DNA of 50,920 bases, taken from the NCBI GenBank assembly GCA_001768235.1, contig MENK01000011.1, positions 35,461 to 86,380 on the forward strand, written 5' to 3'. Positions 9,771-18,126 of this stretch are shown here, in pieces (within the stretch, counting starts at the first letter, position 1; the number at the start of each line of letters is the position of its first letter). The position numbers and the translations under genes were made by a program. This stretch comes from Bacteroidetes bacterium GWB2_32_14 (GTDB lineage Bacteria > Bacteroidota > Bacteroidia > Bacteroidales > UBA12077). Under the pieces are notes generated by a model. It worked only from the letters and a program-made list of their open reading frames with translations, searched no databases and was not told the DNA's origin.

Positions 9771-10349
9771 CTAGAAACTAATGCTAAGAGCAAAACCATA
9801 AGTACTCTGTTTATCGACTGAAAATTGCATTGCAGGTTGAACATCCAACGAGAGATCTTCGCTAATATCATAATAAAATAAATGTGCATCAACGGCAGCA
9901 TCCACAACATTTAGTAAATAAATAGCTGCAAGGCTTATAACATTTAAATCCCTGTTCCGGCTGTAATTGTCTTTAATTTTCAGAATTATCGCTTTATCGG
10001 TGTATCCTTCGAAGCTTGTAATTTTACCTGACTGGAAATCGGCATAAGCATTCTTAAACTTATTGTATTGAGTGTTATTGTAATCGAAAGAATAAATAAA
10101 TATTCCGGTTAATCCATAAATCACGGGTAATTTCCAGTATTTTTTATTGTAAACCTGACCGAGCCCCGGAATAAGAGCCGAGTACATTGTTGCTTTATGA
10201 GGCGAATGAACCTGGGGCTGATTAATATCTTGTCGTGCTTGCCCGGTTAAAACAACATCATCCTGACTGAATGCATTATTGAATAAGCACATCAGAATGA
10301 GGGTTAAACAATATTTAATAAATATGATTTTGAATTTATTATCAGACAA
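9771..10349 (-). CDS. DUF5683 family membrane or exported protein
   Basis: A 192-residue protein with an N-terminal export signal (hydrophobic ILMCLFNNAFSQ). The conserved core HKATMYSALIPGLGQVYNKK, then WKLPVIYGLTGIFIYSF, marks DUF5683. Two hydrophobic segments follow, near residues 70-88 and 135-155. Function is unknown; the motif resembles short membrane-insertion elements of small envelope proteins. The start appears to be a TTG at 10349, since the next in-frame ATG would remove the basic n-region of the signal. It lies 33 bp downstream of parB, so it probably belongs to the parA-parB transcript. Confidence 0.8.
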   Translation of the reverse strand: MSDNKFKIIFIKYCLTLILMCLFNNAFSQDDVVLTGQARQDINQPQVHSPHKATMYSALIPGLGQVYNKKYWKLPVIYGLTGIFIYSFDYNNTQYNKFKNAYADFQSGKITSFEGYTDKAIILKIKDNYSRNRDLNVISLAAIYLLNVVDAAVDAHLFYYDISEDLSLDVQPAMQFSVDKQSTYGFALSISF

Positions 10350-10382
10350 TTGTTTTGAATTTTAAAATAACCAGGGGCAAAA

Positions 10383-11249
10383 TTATTTCATTTTATCAAT
10401 AATTCCCATTAATCTTTCTAAATCTTCATCTGATTTAAATGGAATAACGATTTTGCCGCTTCCCTTATTATTTCGTTTAAAGTCAATTTTCGTGTTAAAA
10501 TGATCAGAAAGGTGTTTTTTTAACTGTTCGTATTCTTCGGGAAGTCGTACTTTTTCTTTCTGTTCATCTGGTTTTGGGGTATTAATATCGCGAATTATAT
10601 CTTCAGTTTTGCGAACAGATAAATCGTCATCGATAATTTTATAATATGTATTTAGCTGTGTTTTTGTATTTTCAATATTTACAAGAGCTCTTGCATGCCC
10701 CATAGATATTTGCTTATCGCGAATACCCAGTTGAATTTCAGCAGGCAATTTTAATAATCTCAGGTAATTTGAAATGGTTGATCTTTTTTTACCAACCCTG
10801 TCGCTCATGCTTTCCTGGGTAAGTTTACATTCTTCAATTAAACGCTGGTAGCTTATTGCTATTTCAATGGCATCGAGGTCTTCGCGCTGGATATTTTCAA
10901 CAAGAGCCATCTCCAGCATTTCCTGATCGTTGGCAAAACGAACGTATGCCGGAATTTTGTTAAGTCCCGCGATCTGGGCAGCCCTGTAACGACGTTCACC
11001 TGTTATTAATTGGAATTTTTTATCGTCAATTTTTCTAACGGTAATAGGCTGAATAATTCCTAATTCACGAATAGATTTCGCGAGATCATTTAAAGATTCT
11101 TCGTCGAATTTTGTTCGAGGCTGAAACGGGTTTACTTCTATACGGTTAATCTCTATTTCATTAACAGAGTCGGCATTTACTGTGTGTTCATGACCTGCAT
11201 CGTCAATCAATGCTCCCAATCCTCTTCCTAATGCATTTCGTTGTGCCAT
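10383..11249 (-). CDS. parB: Chromosome-partitioning protein ParB
   Basis: ParB is a CTPase clamp that loads at parS and helps segregate the origin region. The 288-aa protein has the typical start (RNALGRGLGALI, residues 3-14) and the N-terminal ParB domain, with IEVNPFQPRTKFDEE and the CTP-binding ITGERRYRAA. The central DNA-binding region runs from LVENIQREDLDAIEIA to the helix-turn-helix TQESMSDRVGKKRSTISNYLRLLKL. A C-terminal dimerisation segment completes it. It is directly downstream of parA. No parS-like palindrome was found in the window. Confidence 0.95.
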   Translation of the reverse strand: MAQRNALGRGLGALIDDAGHEHTVNADSVNEIEINRIEVNPFQPRTKFDEESLNDLAKSIRELGIIQPITVRKIDDKKFQLITGERRYRAAQIAGLNKIPAYVRFANDQEMLEMALVENIQREDLDAIEIAISYQRLIEECKLTQESMSDRVGKKRSTISNYLRLLKLPAEIQLGIRDKQISMGHARALVNIENTKTQLNTYYKIIDDDLSVRKTEDIIRDINTPKPDEQKEKVRLPEEYEQLKKHLSDHFNTKIDFKRNNKGSGKIVIPFKSDEDLERLMGIIDKMK

Positions 11250-11281
11250 TATATATTCAATTAATTCTGGTTAAACTTTGT

Positions 11282-12082
11282 TTATTCAATTATTTTAGCC
11301 GCGTTCGCGATCTTTGTCTTGTCGTTTTTTTGAAGTACTTCGCGTGCAAGGTTCAAGTAATTTACAGAACCTTTAGAAGCTGCATCGTATAAAACAACAG
11401 GTTTCCCGTAGCTAGGTGATTCGCTCAATTTTATGTTGCGTTGAACAATGGTTTCAAAAACCATATCCTGGAAATGTTTTTTTACTTCATCCACAACCTG
11501 GTTTGATAATCGTAATCGTGGATCGTACATGGTTAAAAGAAATCCCTCGATTTCGAGTTCTTTGTTAAGTCGTGTTTGAATAATTTTTATTGTATTAAGC
11601 AATTTCCCTAATCCTTCAAGAGCAAAGTATTCGCATTGTACCGGGATTATTACAGAATCAGCAGCAGTTAGTGCATTAACAGTTATTAATCCTAAAGATG
11701 GAGAACAATCGATTAAAATAAAATCATAATCGTCTTTAAATTTCTCAATTACACGCTTTAAAATATATTCCCGGTTAGGCTGATTAAGCATTTCTATTTC
11801 TGCACCAACTAAATCAATATGAGAAGGTATAAGATCCAATCCTTCAATATCGCTGTTTAAAATAATGCTTTTAGGATCGAGATCATCAACCAAACATTCA
11901 TAAATACTCGTTTTAATGGCCCTGATATCAAAACCCGTTCCTGATGTGGCATTAGCCTGAGGATCGGCGTCAACAATAATAACTTTTTTCTCGAGAACAG
12001 CTAAACTCGCTGCTAAATTTATTGCTGTAGTGGTTTTTCCTACTCCACCCTTTTGATTTGCTAATGCAATAACTTTTCCCAT
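11282..12082 (-). CDS. parA: Chromosome-partitioning ATPase ParA (Soj)
   Basis: ParA is a dimerising ATPase that binds the nucleoid and positions ParB-parS complexes. The 266-aa protein shows the deviant Walker A KGGVGKTT (residues 11-18), the A' motif VIIVDADPQANAT and Walker B FILIDCSPSLGLIT. The C-terminal region has VVDEVKKHF and RNIKLSESPSYGKPV. The short N-terminus lacks an HTH, which fits a chromosomal Soj-type ParA rather than a plasmid type Ia protein. It leads the parA-parB-DUF5683 group. Confidence 0.95.
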   Translation of the reverse strand: MGKVIALANQKGGVGKTTTAINLAASLAVLEKKVIIVDADPQANATSGTGFDIRAIKTSIYECLVDDLDPKSIILNSDIEGLDLIPSHIDLVGAEIEMLNQPNREYILKRVIEKFKDDYDFILIDCSPSLGLITVNALTAADSVIIPVQCEYFALEGLGKLLNTIKIIQTRLNKELEIEGFLLTMYDPRLRLSNQVVDEVKKHFQDMVFETIVQRNIKLSESPSYGKPVVLYDAASKGSVNYLNLAREVLQKNDKTKIANAAKIIE

Positions 12083-12324
12083 ATCTTATTTCGTTGTAAA
12101 TACTATGTTTATATTTAATAAATTTTGATTTTACAGGATTTCAAAAATACAATTTTAAACGCTTTTTATATTTGTGTTGAATAAGAATTGTAAACATTTT
12201 TATTGGAGTTATTAACAAATTATTAACAATTCTTTTTGTTTTTTATATCAATTCTCTATAAGCCAGTACTATTTTTTATTTAAAAAAATGTTTTATAGTT
12301 CATCCTGTTTTTTTGACTGAAGAA
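12083..12324. other. AT-rich gap upstream of parA
   Basis: This 242-bp stretch has no open frame of note. On the minus strand it carries TATTTTTG (plus-strand 12142-12149), which fits TAnnTTTG and could be the parA -7 element about 60 nt before the start. No -33 TTG sits at the right distance. The rest is A/T runs, including a TTATTAACAA-like stretch near 12210, and shows no convincing terminator for the upstream kinase gene. Confidence 0.4.
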
Positions 12325-13323
12325 TCATGAAAATTTCTCAATGGTTTCTTTTAAAAGTTGCGTTTTATCGATTGGTACCACGCCAACCTTTTCGCATACC
12401 AATCCGCCTGCCAGGTTTGATATCCCGGCAATAAGTTCGGCATTTAAACCCGATGCAAGACAAACACTCGCGATACTTATTATAGTATCTCCGGCCCCCG
12501 AAACATCTGCAATATCTCTTACCTCGGCAGGTATTGTTTTGTAGGATTTGTTATAACTAATAAAAACTCCTAACTCCGACAATGTTACTAAAAGATATTT
12601 TACTGATAATTCATCATGTAATTTCTCCGATGCCTTAAATACTCCGTCAAAATCTCCCTTTTTAATGTCAATTTTGGAACCTTCGACCAACTCCTTGAAA
12701 TTGGGTTTGAAAAGTGTAACATTCTTGTATTCAGAGAAATTTCTCTTTTTGGGATCCACCAAAGTTGGAATATTCTTCTTATTTGCAAATTCAACAATTT
12801 CCTTAATAACAAGAGGTGTAATGCACCCTTTATCGTAATCTTCAAATATGATTGCATTTACCTGTTTTTTCGACATTATTGATAAAATATGCTGAATAAA
12901 GGTTTTTTCAATTTTTTTATCGAGCTCGTGATCCACTTCTTCATCAACTCGTAATAAATGCTGGTTATTAGAAATAATCCTTGTTTTTACAGTTGTTTTT
13001 CTACTTTCGTCTTCCAGGATTCCCTCGCCTGATAATTTATTCTCTTTTAAAAGATTATAAAAGGATTTTGCTTTTGAATCTTTCCCGATAACAGCACAGA
13101 GAATAGGATTTGCACCGAGAGCCTGAACATTTAATGCCACATTAGCAGCACCGCCTAAACGATTTTCCTGTTTTGTACTCATAATTATTGGAACAGGAGC
13201 TTCGGGAGAAATACGGTTTACCTTACCCCACATGTACGAGTCGATCATTACATCGCCAATAATTAATATATTGAATTGGTTAAAAGATTCAAAAACAGTA
13301 TTAAAATTTATTTTCTCTGTCAT
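12325..13323 (-). CDS. rfaE1: PfkB-family kinase, heptose-7-phosphate kinase-like (RfaE1/HldE domain I)
   Basis: A 332-residue ribokinase-fold sugar kinase. The hallmarks are GDVMIDSYMWGKVNRISPEAPVP (residues 23-45, typical of RfaE/HldE), the N-terminal PfkB signature GGAANVALNVQALGA, FEDYDKG, and the C-terminal signature DVSGAGDT with its catalytic Asp. Enzymes of this type phosphorylate D-glycero-D-manno-heptose 7-phosphate at O-1 for ADP-heptose and LPS core synthesis. Only the kinase half is present; bifunctional HldE also carries a nucleotidyltransferase half. Substrate assignment rests on similarity to the RfaE1 branch, and another PfkB sugar substrate is possible. It has its own likely promoter. 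Confidence 0.8.
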   Translation of the reverse strand: MTEKINFNTVFESFNQFNILIIGDVMIDSYMWGKVNRISPEAPVPIIMSTKQENRLGGAANVALNVQALGANPILCAVIGKDSKAKSFYNLLKENKLSGEGILEDESRKTTVKTRIISNNQHLLRVDEEVDHELDKKIEKTFIQHILSIMSKKQVNAIIFEDYDKGCITPLVIKEIVEFANKKNIPTLVDPKKRNFSEYKNVTLFKPNFKELVEGSKIDIKKGDFDGVFKASEKLHDELSVKYLLVTLSELGVFISYNKSYKTIPAEVRDIADVSGAGDTIISIASVCLASGLNAELIAGISNLAGGLVCEKVGVVPIDKTQLLKETIEKFS

Positions 13324-13342
13324 TATAATTTATATGAATGTG

Positions 13343-13350
13343 CAAAGATA
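13343..13350 (-). promoter_or_regulatory. -7 promoter element of the PfkB kinase gene
   Basis: Read on the minus strand this is TATCTTTG, an exact TAnnTTTG match of the form most common in Bacteroidota promoters. It is 20 nt ahead of the ATG, so the leader would be very short. No clear TTG lies at -33. Confidence 0.45.
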
Positions 13351-13394
13351 TGAAATCGACACGAAATACATAAAATATTAGAAATCGATTTTTC

Positions 13395-13880
13395 TTATTT
13401 GCTTTCCTTTTCATCTAAGCCACTGTTTCCTGTATCAAGTACAAACCGCCATTCCCCTTTAGCATTTTTTTCCCAAATTGTACAGTAAGTTCCTTGCAGC
13501 GATTGTCCTTTTTGTTCTCCCCGGGTAATTTCTAAAAGAAAAATTCCAAATGTATATCCCAAGTCTGCCGATTTAGAAACTTTTGCATAACTCGGTTTCC
13601 AGGTTAACCGATAACTGGTATCTGACAACTCCGAATATAATTGTTTCATAGCTTCTTTACCCACAATAGGATATGAATTGGGTTTTAATAAAACAACATC
13701 GGGTGAAGCATATTCTAAAAAAGCCCTGTGATTGCCAACCTCTACCGAGCGGTTTGAAAAATCAATATCGGTTTGTAATATCTTTTCTTTTTCTTGTTCC
13801 AAAGTAGTTTGCATATTGCAATTTGTAAAAAAGACAGAGATTATTATTAAAAATACAAATTGTTTTGTAGTTGTTTCCAT
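13395..13880 (-). CDS. SnoaL/DUF4440-like lipoprotein
   Basis: A 161-residue protein with a lipoprotein-type leader: hydrophobic residues 8-18, then FFTNC with the candidate lipidated Cys21. The mature part has the NTF2/SnoaL-like layout of DUF4440 proteins: an initial helix (EKILQTDIDFSNRSVEVG), RAFLEYASPDVVLLKPNS, VGKEAMKQLYSEL, and a beta sheet ending GEWRFVLDTGNSG. The fold makes a small cone-shaped pocket; some members are enzymes and most are uncharacterised. It is separated from the kinase by about 70 bp and divergent from the sensor kinase. Confidence 0.75.
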   Translation of the reverse strand: METTTKQFVFLIIISVFFTNCNMQTTLEQEKEKILQTDIDFSNRSVEVGNHRAFLEYASPDVVLLKPNSYPIVGKEAMKQLYSELSDTSYRLTWKPSYAKVSKSADLGYTFGIFLLEITRGEQKGQSLQGTYCTIWEKNAKGEWRFVLDTGNSGLDEKESK

Positions 13881-14016
13881 GATGCACTTGAGTTTATGAT
13901 CTGAAATAAATTAAAAATCTGTTTAATTGGATAAAGTTAACAACGATGATTATTAAATTCATCAAATTAAAATAAATTTCTGCATATAATTTTTTATAAT
14001 ATTAATAAAAATAACC

Positions 14017-14024
14017 TACATTTG
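14017..14024 (+). promoter_or_regulatory. Possible -7 element of the hybrid kinase gene
   Basis: TACATTTG matches TAnnTTTG about 50 nt before the start codon. The region 17-21 bp upstream is A/T only and lacks a TTG element. Confidence 0.35.
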
Positions 14025-14075
14025 GTATAAGCCAGACACTTATTACAATAAACTGCCTGTTAATTAGATACTTAT

Positions 14076-16280
14076 ATGTGTATAAAGAAGGAGAACACAG
14101 ATTTAACTGTTTCAATTTCTGTAACTATAATTACAGCATTTGTGTTTATTTTCCTTTTTTTATTCCTGGGTATAAATCATCGAAAAGAAGATTTTAATGA
14201 TGCAAAAAAATTGGCTGTTGAAATATCCCGAAAAGCAGCATTCGAAACACAATCATATCTATCATCAGCAATAATAATTGCGAGATCGCTTGAACAAAGA
14301 ACCCAGTTACTTCACAAACTTAAAGGTTCAAAAAAAGAAATTAATGATATGCTAAAATCAGCTATTGTTAACAATCCCAATTTTTTAGGGGTATGGACAC
14401 TTTGGGAACCAAATGCATTTGATTGCAAGGATAACATGTACATAAATGATTCTCTCTACAATAATCAAGATGCATCAGGAATCGGGTATTTTAGATACAA
14501 TAATAAGATTTATACTGAAGTAATGACTTCGGCTGAATACATGGAGCCATATTATCTATCCCCCAAGGAGTTAAAAGATGAAGTAATTATTGAACCATAT
14601 GAATTCTATTATATCGGCCATGATCAGTTATTTTTTGGAACTACAATCAGTGTCCCGGTAATTGTTAATGACAAGTTTTGGGGAGCATTGGGAATTGATA
14701 TTGATCTTGTAAACCTTCAGAAAGAACTAAGCAAAGTAAGGCCTTATGAAACAGGTTATCTCTCTTTAATTTCAAATAATGGAACAATAGTAACTCATAT
14801 TGACTCGTCGCTTGTAAACAAGAATATTTTTAACCTGCTAAGATCAAGCGATACACTATGTTGTAATTCAATAAAAAACGGGACAGAGCTTACTCTTGAA
14901 ACCAAATCGGAATTTACCGGGGAAAAAGTATTCCGGCTTTTCTATCCTATTGTTATTAGTAAAGGCAGCATGCCCTGGAGTATGATGGTTGAAATTCCAA
15001 TTGAAAAAACGACCACTAGCTCAAAACAACTGTTTATAATCGCCATTATTACCTTAGTTATAGGATTTTCTCTCCTTTTTTACCTCGTGTATAATATTTT
15101 TGAAAGAAAAAGGTATGAGAAAACAATTCTTGCTGCAAAATTCGAAGCCGAAGAAAGTAATCGCTTAAAAACCGCGTTCTTAAATAATATTTCTCATGAA
15201 ATAAGAACTCCGTTGAATGGGATTATAGGATTTACTGAATTACTTACAGAGAATAATGTCACGGATGAACAAAAAAAAGTATATAAAAGTATTATCCATA
15301 ACTCGAGTAATCAGCTCTTATCAATAATATCGAACGTTCTCGAATTATCAAAAATTCAATCCATGAAAATTGAAAAAATTATCAGGGAATTTGATGTTGA
15401 ATCAGCAATTTCTAAAGTTGTAGCATTTTATAATTCTTCGGCAGATGAAAAAGGAATACAAATTATAACCAACTACCCTGAAAGTGAACAAAAAACCAGG
15501 ATAAGTTCTGATGAAGATAAATTTAAACAGATATTGTCGTACCTGGTAAATAATGCAATAAAATTCACTAAAAGTGGTTTTGTTGAAGTTGGTTTTTATA
15601 ATCAGCAGGAATCTGTCCTGTTTTATGTTATGGATACAGGAATAGGAATAAAACCCGAGAGTGCAAATAAGATTTTCAAATTTTTTAACCAGGAAAATAA
15701 ATCCATGACACGATATTTCGGGGGCCTGGGTATTGGTTTATCTATTTCAAAATCTTTTATTGATTTACTTGGTGGTAAAATACAGTTCGAGTCTGAACCT
15801 GAAAACCCGGCTGCCGGCAAGGCCGGAGGAACAACCTTTTATTTTACTTTACCCAATACCCAACAAAAATCTAAACCCACTGATATTCAGAATATATTTC
15901 CCCCTGCTGATTTTACAATTCTGATTGCAGAAGACGAAAAACACAACTACATCCTTTTAAACGAAATAATTAATAACTCAGGCATAAAAACACTATGGGC
16001 ATCGAACGGAGAAGAAGCTGTAAATTTATGCAAATCGAATCCGGATATTAAGCTTGTTCTTATGGATATTAAAATGCCCGTAATGAATGGTTACGAAGCA
16101 TGCAAAATTATTAAATCATTTAAAAACAATCTACCGGTAATTGCAGTTACCGCAAACTTTAAACCACAGGACATATCACAGGAAACCACCTTCGATTCAA
16201 TTATTTCCAAACCCTTTAAAAAAGAAGAGCTCATGGAAATAATTACATCCGTTATAAATGATGAAATTAAGAAAGCTTAA
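14076..16280 (+). CDS. Cache-domain hybrid sensor histidine kinase with receiver
   Basis: A 734-residue membrane sensor. A first membrane helix (about residues 14-32) is followed by a periplasmic region of about 285 residues with double-Cache character (NPNFLGVWTLWEPNAF, GHDQLFFGTTISVPV, FWGALGIDIDL). A second helix lies at about 319-340. The cytoplasmic part holds HisKA with phospho-acceptor His374 (NISHEIRTPLNGIIGF) and HATPase_c with N box LVNNAIKF, G1 DTGIGI and G2 GGLGIGLS. The C-terminal receiver has acidic residues IAEDE, Asp664 (LMDIKMPVMNGYEA) and a conserved Lys in SKPFK. No output protein is adjacent, so its phosphorelay partner is encoded elsewhere. The ligand is unknown; Cache domains usually bind small molecules. 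Confidence 0.9.
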   Translation: MCIKKENTDLTVSISVTIITAFVFIFLFLFLGINHRKEDFNDAKKLAVEISRKAAFETQSYLSSAIIIARSLEQRTQLLHKLKGSKKEINDMLKSAIVNNPNFLGVWTLWEPNAFDCKDNMYINDSLYNNQDASGIGYFRYNNKIYTEVMTSAEYMEPYYLSPKELKDEVIIEPYEFYYIGHDQLFFGTTISVPVIVNDKFWGALGIDIDLVNLQKELSKVRPYETGYLSLISNNGTIVTHIDSSLVNKNIFNLLRSSDTLCCNSIKNGTELTLETKSEFTGEKVFRLFYPIVISKGSMPWSMMVEIPIEKTTTSSKQLFIIAIITLVIGFSLLFYLVYNIFERKRYEKTILAAKFEAEESNRLKTAFLNNISHEIRTPLNGIIGFTELLTENNVTDEQKKVYKSIIHNSSNQLLSIISNVLELSKIQSMKIEKIIREFDVESAISKVVAFYNSSADEKGIQIITNYPESEQKTRISSDEDKFKQILSYLVNNAIKFTKSGFVEVGFYNQQESVLFYVMDTGIGIKPESANKIFKFFNQENKSMTRYFGGLGIGLSISKSFIDLLGGKIQFESEPENPAAGKAGGTTFYFTLPNTQQKSKPTDIQNIFPPADFTILIAEDEKHNYILLNEIINNSGIKTLWASNGEEAVNLCKSNPDIKLVLMDIKMPVMNGYEACKIIKSFKNNLPVIAVTANFKPQDISQETTFDSIISKPFKKEELMEIITSVINDEIKKA

Positions 16281-16383
16281 ATCAAAGAAAATAATTACAT
16301 CTCATCTGTTTATCAGGTTAAAATACATCATACGAGAGAAAGATAACTTATCAACAGGATGAAACCGAACCAATAAAAATTAG

Positions 16384-16391
16384 TAAATTTG
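16384..16391 (+). promoter_or_regulatory. -7 element of the restriction-modification genes
   Basis: TAAATTTG matches TAnnTTTG exactly and ends 19 nt before the methyltransferase ATG. No -33 TTG is visible. Its position suggests that the methyltransferase and nuclease are transcribed from their own promoter and not from the upstream kinase. Confidence 0.4.
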
Positions 16392-16409
16392 TGAGATAAA
16401 GAATTTTAA

Positions 16410-17288
16410 ATGGAAATATTGACAGACATATATTTAGGAGACAGTAAAGAAAAATTAAAGTTGCTTTCCGACAATTCAGTTGACTTGATTGTAACTTCCC
16501 CTCCCTATGCAGACCAAAGAAAGAGTACATACGGGGGAATTCATCCTGATAAATATGTTGATTGGTTTTTACCTATTTCGAAACAATTGCTGCGAGTTTT
16601 GAAACCAACGGGAACATTTATTTTAAATATAAAGGAAAAGGTTGTTGATGGAGAACGCAGCACTTATGTAATGGAATTAATTTTGGCAATGCGTAAACAG
16701 GGTTGGTTTTGGACAGAAGAATTTATCTGGCATAAAAAAAATTCATATCCGGGAAAATGGCCAAATCGTTTTCGTGATTCGTGGGAAAGACTTCTTCAAT
16801 TTAACAAAGACAAGAAATTCAATATGTATCAGGAAGAGGTAATGGTTCCAATGGGGGATTGGGCTAAAAACAGATTGAAAAATCTTTCAGAAACCGATAA
16901 AATACGAGACAACTCAAAAGTAGGTAGCGGATTTGGAAAAAACATTTCAAATTGGCTAGACAGAGATAAAGCATATCCGACTAATGTACTTCATTTGGCA
17001 ACGGAATGTAACAATAAGAATCATAGTGCAGCATTTCCTGAAGAACTCCCAGAATGGTTTATCAAGCTTTTTACAAAAGAAAATGATACAGTTTTAGATC
17101 CTTTCATGGGTTCAGGAACCACATTGAGTGTTGCAAATAGAATGAAACGTAACTCTATTGGAATAGACATAGTTCCCGAGTATTATGAAATGGTTAGAAA
17201 GCAACTCAGCCCAGTAGAACTTTGCTTATTAGAATCAAAAACAAAATATGAAAAAACTAAACCTGAAAGACGTATCTCAGTACGTTGA
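16410..17288 (+). CDS. Type II DNA methyltransferase, beta-class (probably N4-cytosine)
   Basis: A 292-residue AdoMet-dependent DNA methyltransferase. Catalytic motif IV is TSPPY (residues 29-33), close to the N-terminus. The AdoMet-binding motif I DPFMGSGTT (230-238) is near the C-terminus, followed by SIGIDIVPEYYEM. This order (IV before I) is the beta class. SPPY is commoner in N4-cytosine enzymes, though N6-adenine activity cannot be excluded. The 3' end overlaps the nuclease gene by 41 bp, as in compact type II systems where the methylase is made first to protect the host. The target sequence cannot be read from the protein. Confidence 0.88.
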   Translation: MEILTDIYLGDSKEKLKLLSDNSVDLIVTSPPYADQRKSTYGGIHPDKYVDWFLPISKQLLRVLKPTGTFILNIKEKVVDGERSTYVMELILAMRKQGWFWTEEFIWHKKNSYPGKWPNRFRDSWERLLQFNKDKKFNMYQEEVMVPMGDWAKNRLKNLSETDKIRDNSKVGSGFGKNISNWLDRDKAYPTNVLHLATECNNKNHSAAFPEELPEWFIKLFTKENDTVLDPFMGSGTTLSVANRMKRNSIGIDIVPEYYEMVRKQLSPVELCLLESKTKYEKTKPERRISVR

Positions 17289-18000
17289 AAAAAATATTGG
17301 CACATTTCACGAAAAACGTATTCAAAGTCTTGACAGTCTTAGGTTATCACAAGTTCTTAAAAGAAAAAACCCCTATTTATTCAAGGCAAAATACGTTTTG
17401 ACCGCGGAGAAAATTGTACGCGGGATTGTTGATGCACATGTATCTTCAAGCGAAGAAGGAATTTTTGGAGATTGGCTTGAAGGATTAGCAATTTACATAA
17501 ATGAAAAGGTTTATGGAGGTAAAAAATCCGGAATAATTGGAATAGACCTGGAGTTTGACAAAGATGAAAGCAGATACATCGTGAATATCAAATCAGGTCC
17601 TAATTGGGGAAATAGTTCACAAATTGCAAAAATGGTTTCTGATTTTAAAACAGCAAAAAAGACTTTAAGAACAAGTAATTCAAAACTTAATATTATTGCC
17701 GTGAATGGCTGTTGTTATGGACGAGACAACCAACCAGACAAAGGCGATTATTTCAAATATTGCGGACAAAATTTCTGGGAATTCATTTCAGGAAATGAAA
17801 ATTTATATACTGAAATTATTGACCCTCTTGGACATAAAGCAAAAGAGAAAAACGATACTTTTGTAAAGTCGTATTCTCAAATGATAAACAAATTTACTAA
17901 AGAATTCTCTAATGAATTTTGCAAAGACAACGGAGAAATAGACTGGGAAAAATTGGTTCGGCTTAACTCCGCAAAAGTCGAAGACAAAAAAAAGAAATAA
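17248..18000 (+). CDS. Type II restriction endonuclease, PmeII-like
   Basis: A 250-residue protein whose frame overlaps the end of the methyltransferase gene by 41 bp. Distinctive stretches are KRKNPYLFKAKYVLTAEKIVRG, DWLEGLAIYINEKVYGGKKSG, NIKSGPNWGNSSQI and VNGCCYGRDNQPDKGDY. I recognise these as typical of the family labelled PmeII-type type II restriction enzymes. A PD-(D/E)xK-like core can be proposed: Asp100 in GIDLEF followed by Lys115 in VNIKSG, with Glu77 (WLEGL) as a third acidic candidate. Asn occupies the usual Glu position of the ExK motif. Activity and site are unknown. Confidence 0.75.
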   Translation: MKKLNLKDVSQYVEKNIGTFHEKRIQSLDSLRLSQVLKRKNPYLFKAKYVLTAEKIVRGIVDAHVSSSEEGIFGDWLEGLAIYINEKVYGGKKSGIIGIDLEFDKDESRYIVNIKSGPNWGNSSQIAKMVSDFKTAKKTLRTSNSKLNIIAVNGCCYGRDNQPDKGDYFKYCGQNFWEFISGNENLYTEIIDPLGHKAKEKNDTFVKSYSQMINKFTKEFSNEFCKDNGEIDWEKLVRLNSAKVEDKKKK

Positions 18001-18126
18001 AGCCCGAAAACATAACAGTTGGTATATTTTATTACCGGCATAGTGCAGGTTTCAGCATTTGCTAATGCACAACCCTACAGAAGAGTGCTTTGAAATCAGT
18101 AATAAAAACATACTGTCAACCCGTTT

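Noticed and set aside
17296-17320. TTTCACGAAAAAC as a parS-like site
   Set aside because: It lies inside the endonuclease gene and is not a palindrome; the parS core TTTCACGTGAAA is not matched.
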